Positions 43,456 to 51,872 of a stretch of 64,000 nt of DNA are shown here, one piece after another (positions within the stretch are counted from its first letter, which is position 1; the number at the start of each line of letters is the position of its first letter). Made by a program: the position numbers and the translations under genes. Below the pieces are notes generated by a model that worked only from the letters and a program-made list of their open reading frames with translations, had not been told where the DNA came from and did no database searches. Source of the DNA: an uncultured Lachnospiraceae bacterium (lineage in GTDB: Bacteria > Bacillota > Clostridia > Lachnospirales > Lachnospiraceae). Location of the stretch: contig CAJTOV010000004.1 in the NCBI GenBank assembly GCA_910577765.1, forward strand, positions 3,174-67,173, read 5' to 3'.

Positions 43456-45207
43456 TCATCTTCCTACAAGTCCGGTATTATTGATCAGAGTATTAAGTGC
43501 TTCATCCAGGGCAGTCATCAGCCGGGCTGCGGCATTGTAAGCAGACATATAAGTCATCATGTTGGAGGCCTCCTCATCCAGGCTTACACCAGACACGGAA
43601 TCCCTGGAGTCCTGAAGCCCGTTAAGCACGGTTACACTGGACTTTAGGGACATGGTGTTATTTAAGGAATCATTGGCCAGGGTGGTGGATACATGGTTCA
43701 TAAAGTTGGCAAAGGTATTATTCCCCAGGTTCATGCCAGGAACTGCAGGAAGATTGGAATTGGCCGACGGATCGGGATAAGTCTTCTTCATGGCTTCCAG
43801 CATATCGGTAACCGTGTCAGTAATATTATCCCCGCCTTTTCCGATGGAAATAGTACCGTTGATCCAGTCTGCCGCAATGGTAATGTTCCCGGCAGTGATA
43901 TCGTTGCCGTTCCGCGAAGCCAGAATATCATATTGATTTCCACCTGCAGCGCCATTACCCTTGTTGTTAATGGCATTCATCATGCCTGCAAAGGCTTTTG
44001 CCAGAGTGTCAAGCTGGTCGTTATAATATTCATACCCATGTATATCATTGATGCCGCCGTTTCCCGTCTTCTCCAGCATATCCAGACTGGCCTGGATGGA
44101 GCCGCTGTTAAAGTGATTGGGACCATTCTTGTCAGCAGAAATCGTAACAGAGTTAGTGCCACCCTTGGGAAACGTGAAAGATGTCGTAATAGCGTCACCA
44201 GCGTTGTCATCATATTCATCCGCATCCAGACTAGGCCGGTTGCCGTTGACTGACATCTGCCCATAGTTATTGCCCAGACCACCCTCGGAACCGTTCACAA
44301 GGGTGAATCGCTGGGTGACACCGTTGGCATCGGTGTAAAGCATCTCCACCTTCAGATCGTCCGGCCATTCTTTCTTGCCGATGACATTGTAATTCTTATC
44401 AAGCTCATCCATCTTGTCAAACTGAATAAGATTACCGGCCGCATCGGTAACGCCGGGGATTGTGTAGAATCCCGAATGCTCTGCATCCTTAAAGTAGGAC
44501 ACCTCAATAGGAATATAGCTGGAAAGCGTATCCAGCAGCATATTCCGTTCATCCATCAGTTCCAGGCTGGGCTGCCCAAGGACCTGGTTCCGCTTGATCT
44601 GTACATTCAGGTCACCGATCTGGCGCAGAAGATCATTGACCTCCTGCATGGCGCCGTTCTCACTCTGGTTAGTGCCGTCCAGACGCTCATACTCGGCCTG
44701 TTCTGCCTTGGCGATGTGGCCGGCAGCCTCATTCAGCAGATTGGTCAGGGCCTGCATGCGGGAACGCAGCTCGCTTTCAAAGACCGCGTCGTTGACATTG
44801 GCATTGTCATGGATGCTGGTCAGGGTAGACTGGATATTATTGAAAGCAGCGGTAATGCCGTCGATGGTACTCTCATCCAGCACATCCGCCAGGGAGTCCA
44901 GGGAAGTCTGGAACGCATCCTTGTAGCTGGCCTTGGACATCTGGGTCCGGTACTGGGCATCCAGATAGGGATCGCGGACCTGGGAGATCCGGTCCATACT
45001 GACGCCGAAGCCTACGGTCAGGTCCGGGCTGCACATATATTTGGATACGGGGTTGGTATAGTTCAGGCTGGAGGTCTCCAGACGCTGGCGGGTATAACCA
45101 ACCGTATTCATATTGGCAAGATTCTGGCCGGTGATGTCCAGGCGCTTCTGGTTGGACTGCATGGCAGAAAGCGCTGTGGAAAAACCGGCAAAGGTAGCTC
45201 GTAACAT
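43456..45207 (-). CDS. flgK: Hook-filament junction protein FlgK
   Basis: A 583-residue junction protein (HAP1). The N-terminal axial signature is SALSAMQSNQKRLDITGQNLANMNTVGYTRQ, split across residues 11-41. The C-terminus carries GVSLDEEASNMMTYMSAYNA and ends in the conserved helix. Length is normal. The ribosome site GGAGGATATG precedes ATG 45207, 18 bp downstream of flgN. Confidence 0.94.
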   Translation of the reverse strand: MLRATFAGFSTALSAMQSNQKRLDITGQNLANMNTVGYTRQRLETSSLNYTNPVSKYMCSPDLTVGFGVSMDRISQVRDPYLDAQYRTQMSKASYKDAFQTSLDSLADVLDESTIDGITAAFNNIQSTLTSIHDNANVNDAVFESELRSRMQALTNLLNEAAGHIAKAEQAEYERLDGTNQSENGAMQEVNDLLRQIGDLNVQIKRNQVLGQPSLELMDERNMLLDTLSSYIPIEVSYFKDAEHSGFYTIPGVTDAAGNLIQFDKMDELDKNYNVIGKKEWPDDLKVEMLYTDANGVTQRFTLVNGSEGGLGNNYGQMSVNGNRPSLDADEYDDNAGDAITTSFTFPKGGTNSVTISADKNGPNHFNSGSIQASLDMLEKTGNGGINDIHGYEYYNDQLDTLAKAFAGMMNAINNKGNGAAGGNQYDILASRNGNDITAGNITIAADWINGTISIGKGGDNITDTVTDMLEAMKKTYPDPSANSNLPAVPGMNLGNNTFANFMNHVSTTLANDSLNNTMSLKSSVTVLNGLQDSRDSVSGVSLDEEASNMMTYMSAYNAAARLMTALDEALNTLINNTGLVGR

Positions 45208-45225
45208 AGATCATATCCTCCAAAC

Positions 45226-45666
45226 TTATGCGTGTGTGTCGTGAAAGTGGGGCTTTGGCGCCCCGGCAAGGGTCTCCTGGAATTCCTTTAACCGCAGCTT
45301 CAGGATCCGGTCAGACGAATCCTTGGAATCCGTAAGAAGCTTTAACTGCCCGGTGAGCCGGTCAAACAGGGGAGAGAGAACCGCGGTCTCCTCCTGGGAA
45401 GCACGGTCCAGAACCTGCCGGAAGGTCAGCCCCTCCCAGCCCAGGGCCTTCATCTGCTTTGCGCGGTGCTGTTCCAGTCCCCGCAGCCGCAGGATCAAAG
45501 CCTGCTCCTGCTGCAGGAAGCCGTTGATCCGGCCATGGCTTCCGGAGGAGGCGGCCTCTGCCTTGGCATTCTCCGTCTGGGTCAGGGATACCATCAGGTC
45601 CGCCAGCTGCTCCAGGGTGCGTCCGAATGCTTCAAGGTCAGCCGGACGGCTGTCTGTATATTCCAT
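45226..45666 (-). CDS. flgN: FlgN-like export chaperone
   Basis: A 146-residue helical protein (LEQLADLMVSLTQTENAKAE near 18-37, QEQALILRLRGLEQHR near 53) with the heptad pattern and length of FlgN, the chaperone for FlgK and FlgL. Its genes follow directly, and flgM precedes. The family is weakly conserved, so position carries part of the call. The ribosome site is GAAGGAG. Confidence 0.85.
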   Translation of the reverse strand: MEYTDSRPADLEAFGRTLEQLADLMVSLTQTENAKAEAASSGSHGRINGFLQQEQALILRLRGLEQHRAKQMKALGWEGLTFRQVLDRASQEETAVLSPLFDRLTGQLKLLTDSKDSSDRILKLRLKEFQETLAGAPKPHFHDTHA

Positions 45667-45695
45667 AAAATAACTCCTTCATAAAAAATATGCCT

Positions 45696-46004
45696 TTAGC
45701 GGTAGCCCAGCATATGCTCGGCAATCTGTCTGGCATCCGGCTGGTAAGTGCCGGACGCAACTGCGGACTGAAGACGCAGGACTTCGCTCTGGCTGGCGCC
45801 CTTTTCCACCTTGTCGTTCAGGGTTCTGGCAAGGACGCGTGCAAAACCTGCATCACTGGCGCCGGAAGCCTGGGGCTTGCGGATGGTGACTTTATCATAG
45901 TTGCCCGCGGCCTTCTCCGGTGCGGGAACGGGTTTGTCTGCCTGGACCACATGGGTGCGGTAGCTGGGATACTCGGCTCCCCTGGTATATAACTTGACGT
46001 TCAT
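45696..46004 (-). CDS. flgM: Anti-sigma-28 factor FlgM
   Basis: A 102-residue small protein. The C-terminal half has the FlgM core (KVEKGASQSEVLRLQSAVAS, then GTYQPDARQIAEHMLG), with the start sequence MNVKLYTRGAE. Family knowledge: FlgM binds FliA until exported through the finished hook. ATG 46004 follows AAAGGAGGGCG; the frame stays open to 46046. It is the first gene behind a sigma-28 promoter, giving feedback control of its own target. Confidence 0.9.
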   Translation of the reverse strand: MNVKLYTRGAEYPSYRTHVVQADKPVPAPEKAAGNYDKVTIRKPQASGASDAGFARVLARTLNDKVEKGASQSEVLRLQSAVASGTYQPDARQIAEHMLGYR

Positions 46005-46069
46005 AATCGCCCTCCTTTCTATGGATGGGTTTGTTGTAAATCTCACTTCTGAAAATACATTTACTTAAA

Positions 46070-46096
46070 TTATCGGCGTTTTTTCGGGAAGAATAA
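46070..46096 (-). promoter_or_regulatory. Sigma-28 promoter of the flgM-csrA operon
   Basis: On the minus strand GCCGATAA (46077-46070) with TTAT 15 bp upstream (46096-46093) matches the spacing and sequence of the fliD promoter at 34164. It is 66 bp before flgM. Confidence 0.75.
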
Positions 46097-46165
46097 GTGT
46101 AACGGAACATTTAATGGTCCTGTTTTCACGATTACGAAATTTTTACATAAATTTAAGGAAAAAGC

Positions 46166-46193
46166 TAATAGACAATACCCTTTGCGCCGATAT
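46166..46193 (+). promoter_or_regulatory. Sigma-28 promoter of the late wall-protein operon
   Basis: GCCGATAT at 46186-46193 equals the B. subtilis SigD -10 consensus. TAAT at 46166-46169 lies 16 bp upstream. It is divergent from the flgM promoter. Confidence 0.75.
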
Positions 46194-46291
46194 ATATTAG
46201 ATATAGTGACGTTAAGCATAAGTATGCCCGGAGCACATGGAATCCAGTGACTCTGCTCACCAAGTTGTGCCGGCGGCAGGCAGGAGGAATG

Positions 46292-47716
46292 ATGGCGAAT
46301 ATTTTGCAGGTGTCCAGCCCTTCCATCAATAACAACCGGAACATTATAGATACCCAGGGGGTAAAGAACGAGAACAATTCCCAGATCCACAATCCGGTTG
46401 ACCCTACCAGGGTGGTGCGGGCCGACGGCCAGACCGGTGGACGGACAGGGACTGCTACAGGGGAAGGAACCTATAGCATCATTGATTATGAAAGCAATTA
46501 CGGTGCGTTCGTCCAGAAGCTGGAAGACGCCCTGGGACTGCCGGGACTTCTGAAGCAGATATTTTCCCAGGATCTGGCCACCTGGCTGTTAAGCGGGCAG
46601 GAGGAAGTGGGGGAACTGGCCCAGGAAATTCTGGCCGCTCTCCGGGCCGACTCACCGGAGGAGCTTTTGCAGCTTCTGAAGGAACAGCAGGCAGCCCAGG
46701 CCAAGTTCGCCGGTCCCCTGTTTGACAACTTAAGAAGCCTTCTGGCCGGCAATGCCCCGGACGGACTGAAAGAGTCTGTGCTGGCATTTTTAAAAGGATA
46801 TAATGATTTTTCCGCAGGGGAGCACCAGCTGAAACAGATGCAGACCCTGACAGACGATATCAGCAGGCTTATGTTCAGCTCCTTCCGGGAGGATTTCCGG
46901 CAGCTGACGGAGCTGATGAACTGGAACGCTGGCAACGGGGATACGGCGGCCAATGCCGAGGTCATCAACCAGAGGCTGATTCCCTATCTTTCCGGCTACA
47001 TTTCCCGTACCCATGATTACGGCCCCATCCGCAATGCGGCCATGCTGTTCATCTTCCACGCGGTCCGGTATGAGAACGGAGGCATGGACCGCCTCATGCA
47101 GTACTTTGACCGGATGGCAGGCAGCCGGGAATTCCAGCAGCTTTACAAGGGGGATGCCCAGGAAGACCTGCAGAATACCATTCAGTCCCTGGCGCACCAG
47201 AGCCATGGGAAGGGATTCGCGGATCTGTTCTCCCAGCTCCTTTTACGGGGGGCCAACGGCCAGGCCGGCCTGGAGAATATCCAGCAGTTCTATGATGTGT
47301 TCAATGGCATGCTGGTCAACGAAAGCGTATATCTTCCGCTGATGCATATCCTGATGCCTTTCCGGTACCAGGATAAGGAGGTTATGTCGGAGATGTGGGT
47401 GGACCCGGATGCCAAAAAGGACAGCCAGGACGAAGCCAGGAAGATCAAGATGCTTCTGAAGTTTGATGTCCAGAGCCTGGGCAGGTTCGATCTGCTGATG
47501 ACGCTCCAGAACCGGCAGGTAGATATGCAGCTTTATGTTCCCGAAGGGCTTACCGGCCAGAAAGAGAACATTCAGGCCAGCGTGGCGGCCATTATGAAGA
47601 AGAACAATCTGTCCCTGGGCAAGGTTCTGGTCCGTCGGAAAGAGATGGATATTACGGTTAAGGAGGCATTTCCCGAGCTGAGGCAGAAGGAGAGGGGTAT
47701 CAATGTCAGAATTTGA
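46292..47716 (+). CDS. YlqG-like protein with FliK-type C-terminal domain
   Basis: A 474-residue protein. A Gln/Asn/Gly-rich N-terminus is followed by helical segments (LLKQIFSQDLATWLLSGQ near 96, LLQLLKEQQAAQAKF near 126). The C-terminal domain resembles the Flg_hook domain of FliK (VQSLGRFDLLMTLQNRQVDM near 395, then an amphipathic helix). B. subtilis encodes a similar pair, ylqG-ylqH; the neighbour here is the YlqH/FlhX homologue, which supports the call. ATG 46292 is preferred over 46289 for spacing to GGAGG. It overlaps flhX by 14 bp. Confidence 0.65.
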   Translation: MANILQVSSPSINNNRNIIDTQGVKNENNSQIHNPVDPTRVVRADGQTGGRTGTATGEGTYSIIDYESNYGAFVQKLEDALGLPGLLKQIFSQDLATWLLSGQEEVGELAQEILAALRADSPEELLQLLKEQQAAQAKFAGPLFDNLRSLLAGNAPDGLKESVLAFLKGYNDFSAGEHQLKQMQTLTDDISRLMFSSFREDFRQLTELMNWNAGNGDTAANAEVINQRLIPYLSGYISRTHDYGPIRNAAMLFIFHAVRYENGGMDRLMQYFDRMAGSREFQQLYKGDAQEDLQNTIQSLAHQSHGKGFADLFSQLLLRGANGQAGLENIQQFYDVFNGMLVNESVYLPLMHILMPFRYQDKEVMSEMWVDPDAKKDSQDEARKIKMLLKFDVQSLGRFDLLMTLQNRQVDMQLYVPEGLTGQKENIQASVAAIMKKNNLSLGKVLVRRKEMDITVKEAFPELRQKERGINVRI

Positions 47717-48023
47717 AGAGCTGATGAGCAAAAAGGCGGTTGCCTTAAAATATGACCCGGAGAAGAACGGCGCCCCGGTGGTGGTGGCATCCGGTATGGG
47801 GTACATGGCGGAGCGGATCACAGAGGCGGCCCTGGATGCCGGGGTCCCCGTCTATGAGGATGATTCCCTGGCCACCCTGCTGGGCCAGATGAAGCTGGGG
47901 GCGGCGATTCCGGAGGAGCTGTACCAGGCAGTGGTGGAGATCTATGTCTACTTCCTGGGCTTTGTGCCGGACCCGGCAGCAGAAGGCGGGGCGGAAGAAG
48001 AACTTCCGGAGAAGGAACCGTAA
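47703..48023 (+). CDS. flhX: FlhX (YlqH): free FlhB C-terminal-domain homologue
   Basis: A 106-residue cytoplasmic protein aligning with FlhB after its cleavage site. AVALKYDPEKNGAPVVVASG near residue 11 matches AVALKYDPDHYGAPVVLAKG of flhB (near residue 268). It has no membrane part and no NPTH. Family knowledge: FlhX/YlqH can replace the FlhB C-terminal fragment in substrate switching. Pairing with a FliK-like C-terminal domain protein upstream is suggestive of a second switch module. It has an acidic tail. Confidence 0.88.
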   Translation: MSEFEELMSKKAVALKYDPEKNGAPVVVASGMGYMAERITEAALDAGVPVYEDDSLATLLGQMKLGAAIPEELYQAVVEIYVYFLGFVPDPAAEGGAEEELPEKEP

Positions 48024-48072
48024 CTTTACCTATTATATATAGGAAGAACCAGGAAAAGGAGGCAGCGCAGCA

Positions 48073-49476
48073 ATGGGAAATGTTTTCAAACGGAGAGTCG
48101 CGGCCATACTGCTGATATGCCTGGCAGTGCTGGCCCCTGTGCAGACTGTCCAGGCAGCCAAGGACTCCAAGGATTCCAAGGCATCGGAAGCCATCAGCAA
48201 GGTAAGTGTGCGGATCAGCTCCAAGCTGGAGGCAGGAAGCACCCTGCCTGCCATAGAACTGGATACCGGCACCCCGGAGAACGGGGGCATCCGGGTATCC
48301 GCAGGCAACAGCAAGTACCACGTATCCGCGGCCGAGTGGACCGACAAGGGCAACAAGGAGATGAAGGCGGCGGACGAGCCCCAGATGAAGATCACCCTGG
48401 AGCCGGAGGACGTGAGTCAGGATTATTTTCTGGCATCCTATAAGTCTTCGGACGTGAAGGTCAGCGGCGGCAGCTTTGTATCAGCCAGAAGAAGCGGCGA
48501 CAATCTGGTGGTGACGGTCCGGGTCCAGGGGATCAAGGGAGATTACGATGCGCCCAAGGATGCCTACTGGTACGAGGACCGGCTGGGAGAAGCCCGGTGG
48601 GAGAAGCCGGAGAATACTTCCGGCACCTATGAACTCCAGCTCTTCCGGGACGGGAAGTCCGTCCATAAAGTTGACAGGGTTTCCGCAGTTAAGTATAATT
48701 TTTATCCGTACATGACGGAAGCCGGGGAATATACCTTCAAGGTGCGGACCATTCCTGATACGGACCTTCAGAAGAAATACGGCAAGAAAAGCGAATGGCT
48801 GGAGTCCGGGGAACTGGAGATCACGGACCGGTATGTGTCCGACGGCAAGGGACAGCAGAACAAGGACAGCACCATGGTCAAGGGTGCGGATACCGTAGGC
48901 TGGGTCAAGGAAGAAGGGGACCGGTGGATCTACCGGCTTCCTGACGGCAATCTGTGCCGGGGCGGCTGGCGGGATATCAGCGGCCAGTGGTATTTCTTTG
49001 ATATGGACGGTTATATGGCCACCGGATGGCGGCAGGTAGACGGACGCTGGCACTATCTTCACGAAAACGGCCAGATGGCCGTAGGCTGGAACCGGATTAA
49101 CGGCAAATGGTACTTTTTCCATAACAATTCCCAGGACGGCCAGACCGAAGGTGCCATGATCGGTCCCGGCTGGCAGGTCATCGGTTCCTGGTATTATTTC
49201 TTCAATGAGGACGGTTCGGCCTACACCGGCTGGCTCCAGCAGAACGGTAAGTATTATTATCTCAATGAGCTGGACAACAGTCTCCAGGGCGCCATGTTTA
49301 CCGGCTGGATGGAGCGGGACGGGAAGACCTATTATCTGGACAGCAACGGCGAACGGGCATCCGGCTGGTGCCAGATCGACGGAAGCTGGCATTACTTCTA
49401 TCCGGAGACCGGCGAGATGGCCCGGAGTACAGAGGTCAGCGGATTTGCGGTGGATGAAAACGGTGTGTGGAGATAG
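48073..49476 (+). CDS. Secreted cell-wall-binding repeat protein (A)
   Basis: A 467-residue protein. The signal peptide spans residues 1-29 (AAILLICLAVLAPVQTVQA). A unique region of two probable beta-sandwich parts follows (about 35-260). From about 285 there are roughly seven choline-binding-type repeats (e.g. GQWYFFDMDGYMATGW, GRWHYLHENGQMAVGW). It would be anchored to wall teichoic acid or choline. Transcribed behind FliA with flagellar genes, so a role at the wall around the flagellum is inferred. A paralogue follows directly, and their unique regions match in layout. The ribosome site is AAAAGGAGG. Confidence 0.8.
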   Translation: MGNVFKRRVAAILLICLAVLAPVQTVQAAKDSKDSKASEAISKVSVRISSKLEAGSTLPAIELDTGTPENGGIRVSAGNSKYHVSAAEWTDKGNKEMKAADEPQMKITLEPEDVSQDYFLASYKSSDVKVSGGSFVSARRSGDNLVVTVRVQGIKGDYDAPKDAYWYEDRLGEARWEKPENTSGTYELQLFRDGKSVHKVDRVSAVKYNFYPYMTEAGEYTFKVRTIPDTDLQKKYGKKSEWLESGELEITDRYVSDGKGQQNKDSTMVKGADTVGWVKEEGDRWIYRLPDGNLCRGGWRDISGQWYFFDMDGYMATGWRQVDGRWHYLHENGQMAVGWNRINGKWYFFHNNSQDGQTEGAMIGPGWQVIGSWYYFFNEDGSAYTGWLQQNGKYYYLNELDNSLQGAMFTGWMERDGKTYYLDSNGERASGWCQIDGSWHYFYPETGEMARSTEVSGFAVDENGVWR

Positions 49477-49491
49477 AGGAGGATTTGGAAG

Positions 49492-50865
49492 TTGAGAAAG
49501 GAAATGAAGCGGTTTCCGGGAACTCCCGGAAAGGAGAAGAGGCAGAGAACCGGGCACTGTGCAGGCAGCAGATGCAGATCCGTCTGGAGAAGCCGGTACG
49601 GTCTGTCTCTGGCACTGGCTGTGATGCTGGCTGTGGCCGGCGGCGCACCGGAGGCGGATTCCGGTGGGATTTGGGGTCCGGGGGCTTTTCCGTCCTATGG
49701 GGCAGAAGATTCCAGTATCATAGAGAGCTTGTCCGTGTCTTTTAAGACCACCTACGGAGAGCAGGAGGAGATCCCGGAGCCGGAGATCACGGTCAGCGGC
49801 ACCGGCTGCACCATGGGAGACTACCAGTACCGGACCGATTACGAGAAGTGGAAGCCCGGCAAAAAGGTGCGGGTGGAGATCACGGTCCATGCCGATGAGG
49901 GCAAGTACTTTCCCAGCTCCATTAACCGGTCCAAGTGCAAGGTCAGCGGGGCGGAGTTTGTGTCGGCCAAGGCACTGGACGGCACTACCATGCAGGTGAA
50001 GGCAGATTATAAGCCGGTGACGGTTCTGGGAGATACCACGGAGGCAGGCTGGAGCAGCTCTAAAAAGCGGGCCGTGTGGAAGTCCGTGGAGCATGCACCC
50101 GGTTACATGGTGAACCTTTATGGGGACAATAAGGTGGTGAAGCGCCTGACCGTGGAGACCAACAGCGTGAATCTTACCGAGTATATGGATGATATTGATA
50201 AGACTTATTATTATGAAGTAAAGGCAGTACCGGTTACCTCTGACCAGAAGAAGTATCTGAAAGAAGGGAATTTTGTCACTTCTTCAGACCAGGAGTTTGA
50301 CTGGGATGATTTCCAGACCAATTCCGGCAGCTCGTCAGGCACCAGTCCCGGTACATCCTCCGCGGGTCCGGGAACGGGGCCCGGGGGAAGTTCGCCGGGC
50401 AGTTCCTATGGAAATGGTTCCTCCAGTTCCGTGGTGACCGCCGGTACCGGGGGTTCCGGCGGAACCTACACCTCCCCGACAGCAGGAGGCCCCAGAAATA
50501 TGTGGCGGCAGACCGGGGGACAGTGGTCCTATTTTGACGGGGCCGGGAATATGGTTAAGGGATGGCTTCAGTATGGAGGCAGCAGCGGCCCCTGGTATTA
50601 TCTGGACCAGAACGGCATCATGTCCACGGGATGGGTCCAGGTGGGCGGCTCCTGGTTCTATCTGGGGGAAGACGGGCGGATGCAGACCGGCTGGATTCAG
50701 CCGGTGCCGAATACCTGGTATTATACAGACCAGAACGGATATATGCAGACCGGCTGGATTCAGGTAGGCGGCAAAAGCTATTATCTGGACAGCAGCGGTG
50801 CCATGGCGGCCAACCAGGTAGTGGACGGACGGCAGCTGGGCCCTGACGGAGCCGTGATGGAGTGA
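49492..50865 (+). CDS. Secreted cell-wall-binding repeat protein (B)
   Basis: A 457-residue paralogue of the previous gene. A long basic N-terminus precedes a hydrophobic signal near residues 38-52. The unique region (about 75-275) again has VSGAEFVSAKALDG versus VSGGSFVSARRSGD in the partner. A Gly/Ser-rich hinge (about 280-335) and about five wall-binding repeats follow (PWYYLDQNGIMSTGW, SWFYLGEDGRMQTGW). The start is TTG 49492, placed 9 nt after AGGAGG. The two proteins probably act together. The substrate is unknown. Confidence 0.78.
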   Translation: MRKEMKRFPGTPGKEKRQRTGHCAGSRCRSVWRSRYGLSLALAVMLAVAGGAPEADSGGIWGPGAFPSYGAEDSSIIESLSVSFKTTYGEQEEIPEPEITVSGTGCTMGDYQYRTDYEKWKPGKKVRVEITVHADEGKYFPSSINRSKCKVSGAEFVSAKALDGTTMQVKADYKPVTVLGDTTEAGWSSSKKRAVWKSVEHAPGYMVNLYGDNKVVKRLTVETNSVNLTEYMDDIDKTYYYEVKAVPVTSDQKKYLKEGNFVTSSDQEFDWDDFQTNSGSSSGTSPGTSSAGPGTGPGGSSPGSSYGNGSSSSVVTAGTGGSGGTYTSPTAGGPRNMWRQTGGQWSYFDGAGNMVKGWLQYGGSSGPWYYLDQNGIMSTGWVQVGGSWFYLGEDGRMQTGWIQPVPNTWYYTDQNGYMQTGWIQVGGKSYYLDSSGAMAANQVVDGRQLGPDGAVME

Positions 50866-50910
50866 ACGGCTGGGATTTGGAGCAGAAGTACAAGAAAGGG
50901 GTTTCACTAC

Positions 50911-51801
50911 ATGAGTTTGATCACTTCCGTGGCAGAGGCCGATGCCCTGCGCAAAAGAACCACAGACACAGAGAACCGAACCACCTCCCAGGAGATTTCC
51001 GGAAGCTTCCGGGACGTGATCGGAAATAAGTTTAAGTCCGTATCCGAGGATATGGACCAGATATTTGAGGATGCCGCAGACCGGTTCGGCATTTCCTCCC
51101 GGCTGCTGAGAGCCGTTGCCAAGGCAGAATCCAACTTTAATCCCAATGCAGTGTCCCGGGCCGGTGCCATGGGCGTCATGCAGCTGATGCCGGGAACGGC
51201 TAAGAACCTGGGGGTCACGGACCCATACGACGCCAGACAGAATATCATGGGAGGCGCCAAATATCTTAAGGAGAACCTGGACAAATTCGGGGATGTGCGC
51301 CTGGCCCTGGCGGCCTACAACGCAGGCCCCGGAAGCGTGCAGAAATACGGCGGTGTCCCGCCTTATTCCGAGACCCAGAACTATGTGAAGAAGATCATGG
51401 CTGACCTGGGCGGGGATACGGCCATCTATGCCAACCGCACGGTCCATACCGGCGGAAGCCAGTCCTCATCCTCGGCTGCCCAGCTTTACGCCCTCAGCGG
51501 TCTGTCAGGCACCTCGCGGCTGGGAGGCCTGGACAGTTCTGCCTGGGGGAGCAGCTATGGCTCCGGTCTCAGCGGACTGGGGAGTCTGGCGGGGCTGTAC
51601 GGCTCTGGCAGTCTCTATGGCTCCGGCAGCGGCGCCCTGGGAATGGCTCTGGCCGATTCCTCCTGGTCTGACGGCTTTGCCTTAAGCCAGGACGGAGATA
51701 CCATCACCATAGACAAAGAAAGCTATATGAACCTGATTCAGATGCTGCGGATGCAGATGATGCTGACAGCCAGCCGGGAGGTTGGGTCTTTGTCGCTGTA
51801 G
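50911..51801 (+). CDS. Lytic transglycosylase (SLT/goose-lysozyme-type) in late flagellar operon
   Basis: A 296-residue protein with an SLT domain near residues 50-155. Catalytic Glu lies in VAKAESNFNPNAVS, followed by GAMGVMQLMPGTAKNLGV, then LALAAYNAGPGSV. There is no signal peptide, so export may be by the flagellar apparatus (inference). The tail (about 175-265) is Gly/Ser/Leu-rich and repetitive. Family knowledge: flagellar systems use such enzymes (as FlgJ does elsewhere) to pass the rod through peptidoglycan. It is last in the operon, with a hairpin terminator following. Confidence 0.85.
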   Translation: MSLITSVAEADALRKRTTDTENRTTSQEISGSFRDVIGNKFKSVSEDMDQIFEDAADRFGISSRLLRAVAKAESNFNPNAVSRAGAMGVMQLMPGTAKNLGVTDPYDARQNIMGGAKYLKENLDKFGDVRLALAAYNAGPGSVQKYGGVPPYSETQNYVKKIMADLGGDTAIYANRTVHTGGSQSSSSAAQLYALSGLSGTSRLGGLDSSAWGSSYGSGLSGLGSLAGLYGSGSLYGSGSGALGMALADSSWSDGFALSQDGDTITIDKESYMNLIQMLRMQMMLTASREVGSLSL

Positions 51802-51823
51802 TTGTATATAGAGGGAATTGGAT

Positions 51824-51860
51824 CGGCGGCGGGAATGGGCAGGTGCCCTTCCCGCCGTTT
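51824..51860. terminator. Terminator between SLT gene and Rpn gene
   Basis: CGGCGGGAATGGGC (51824-51837) pairs with GCCCTTCCCGCCG (51845-51857, one mismatch), followed by TTT. It lies between convergent genes. Confidence 0.7.
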
Positions 51861-51872
51861 GGACTGTTACAA

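Noticed and set aside
48481..50094. 537-codon antisense frame opposite the wall-binding proteins
   Set aside because: It is a mirror of biased codon use in two well-supported genes; no start site and no recognisable domain.
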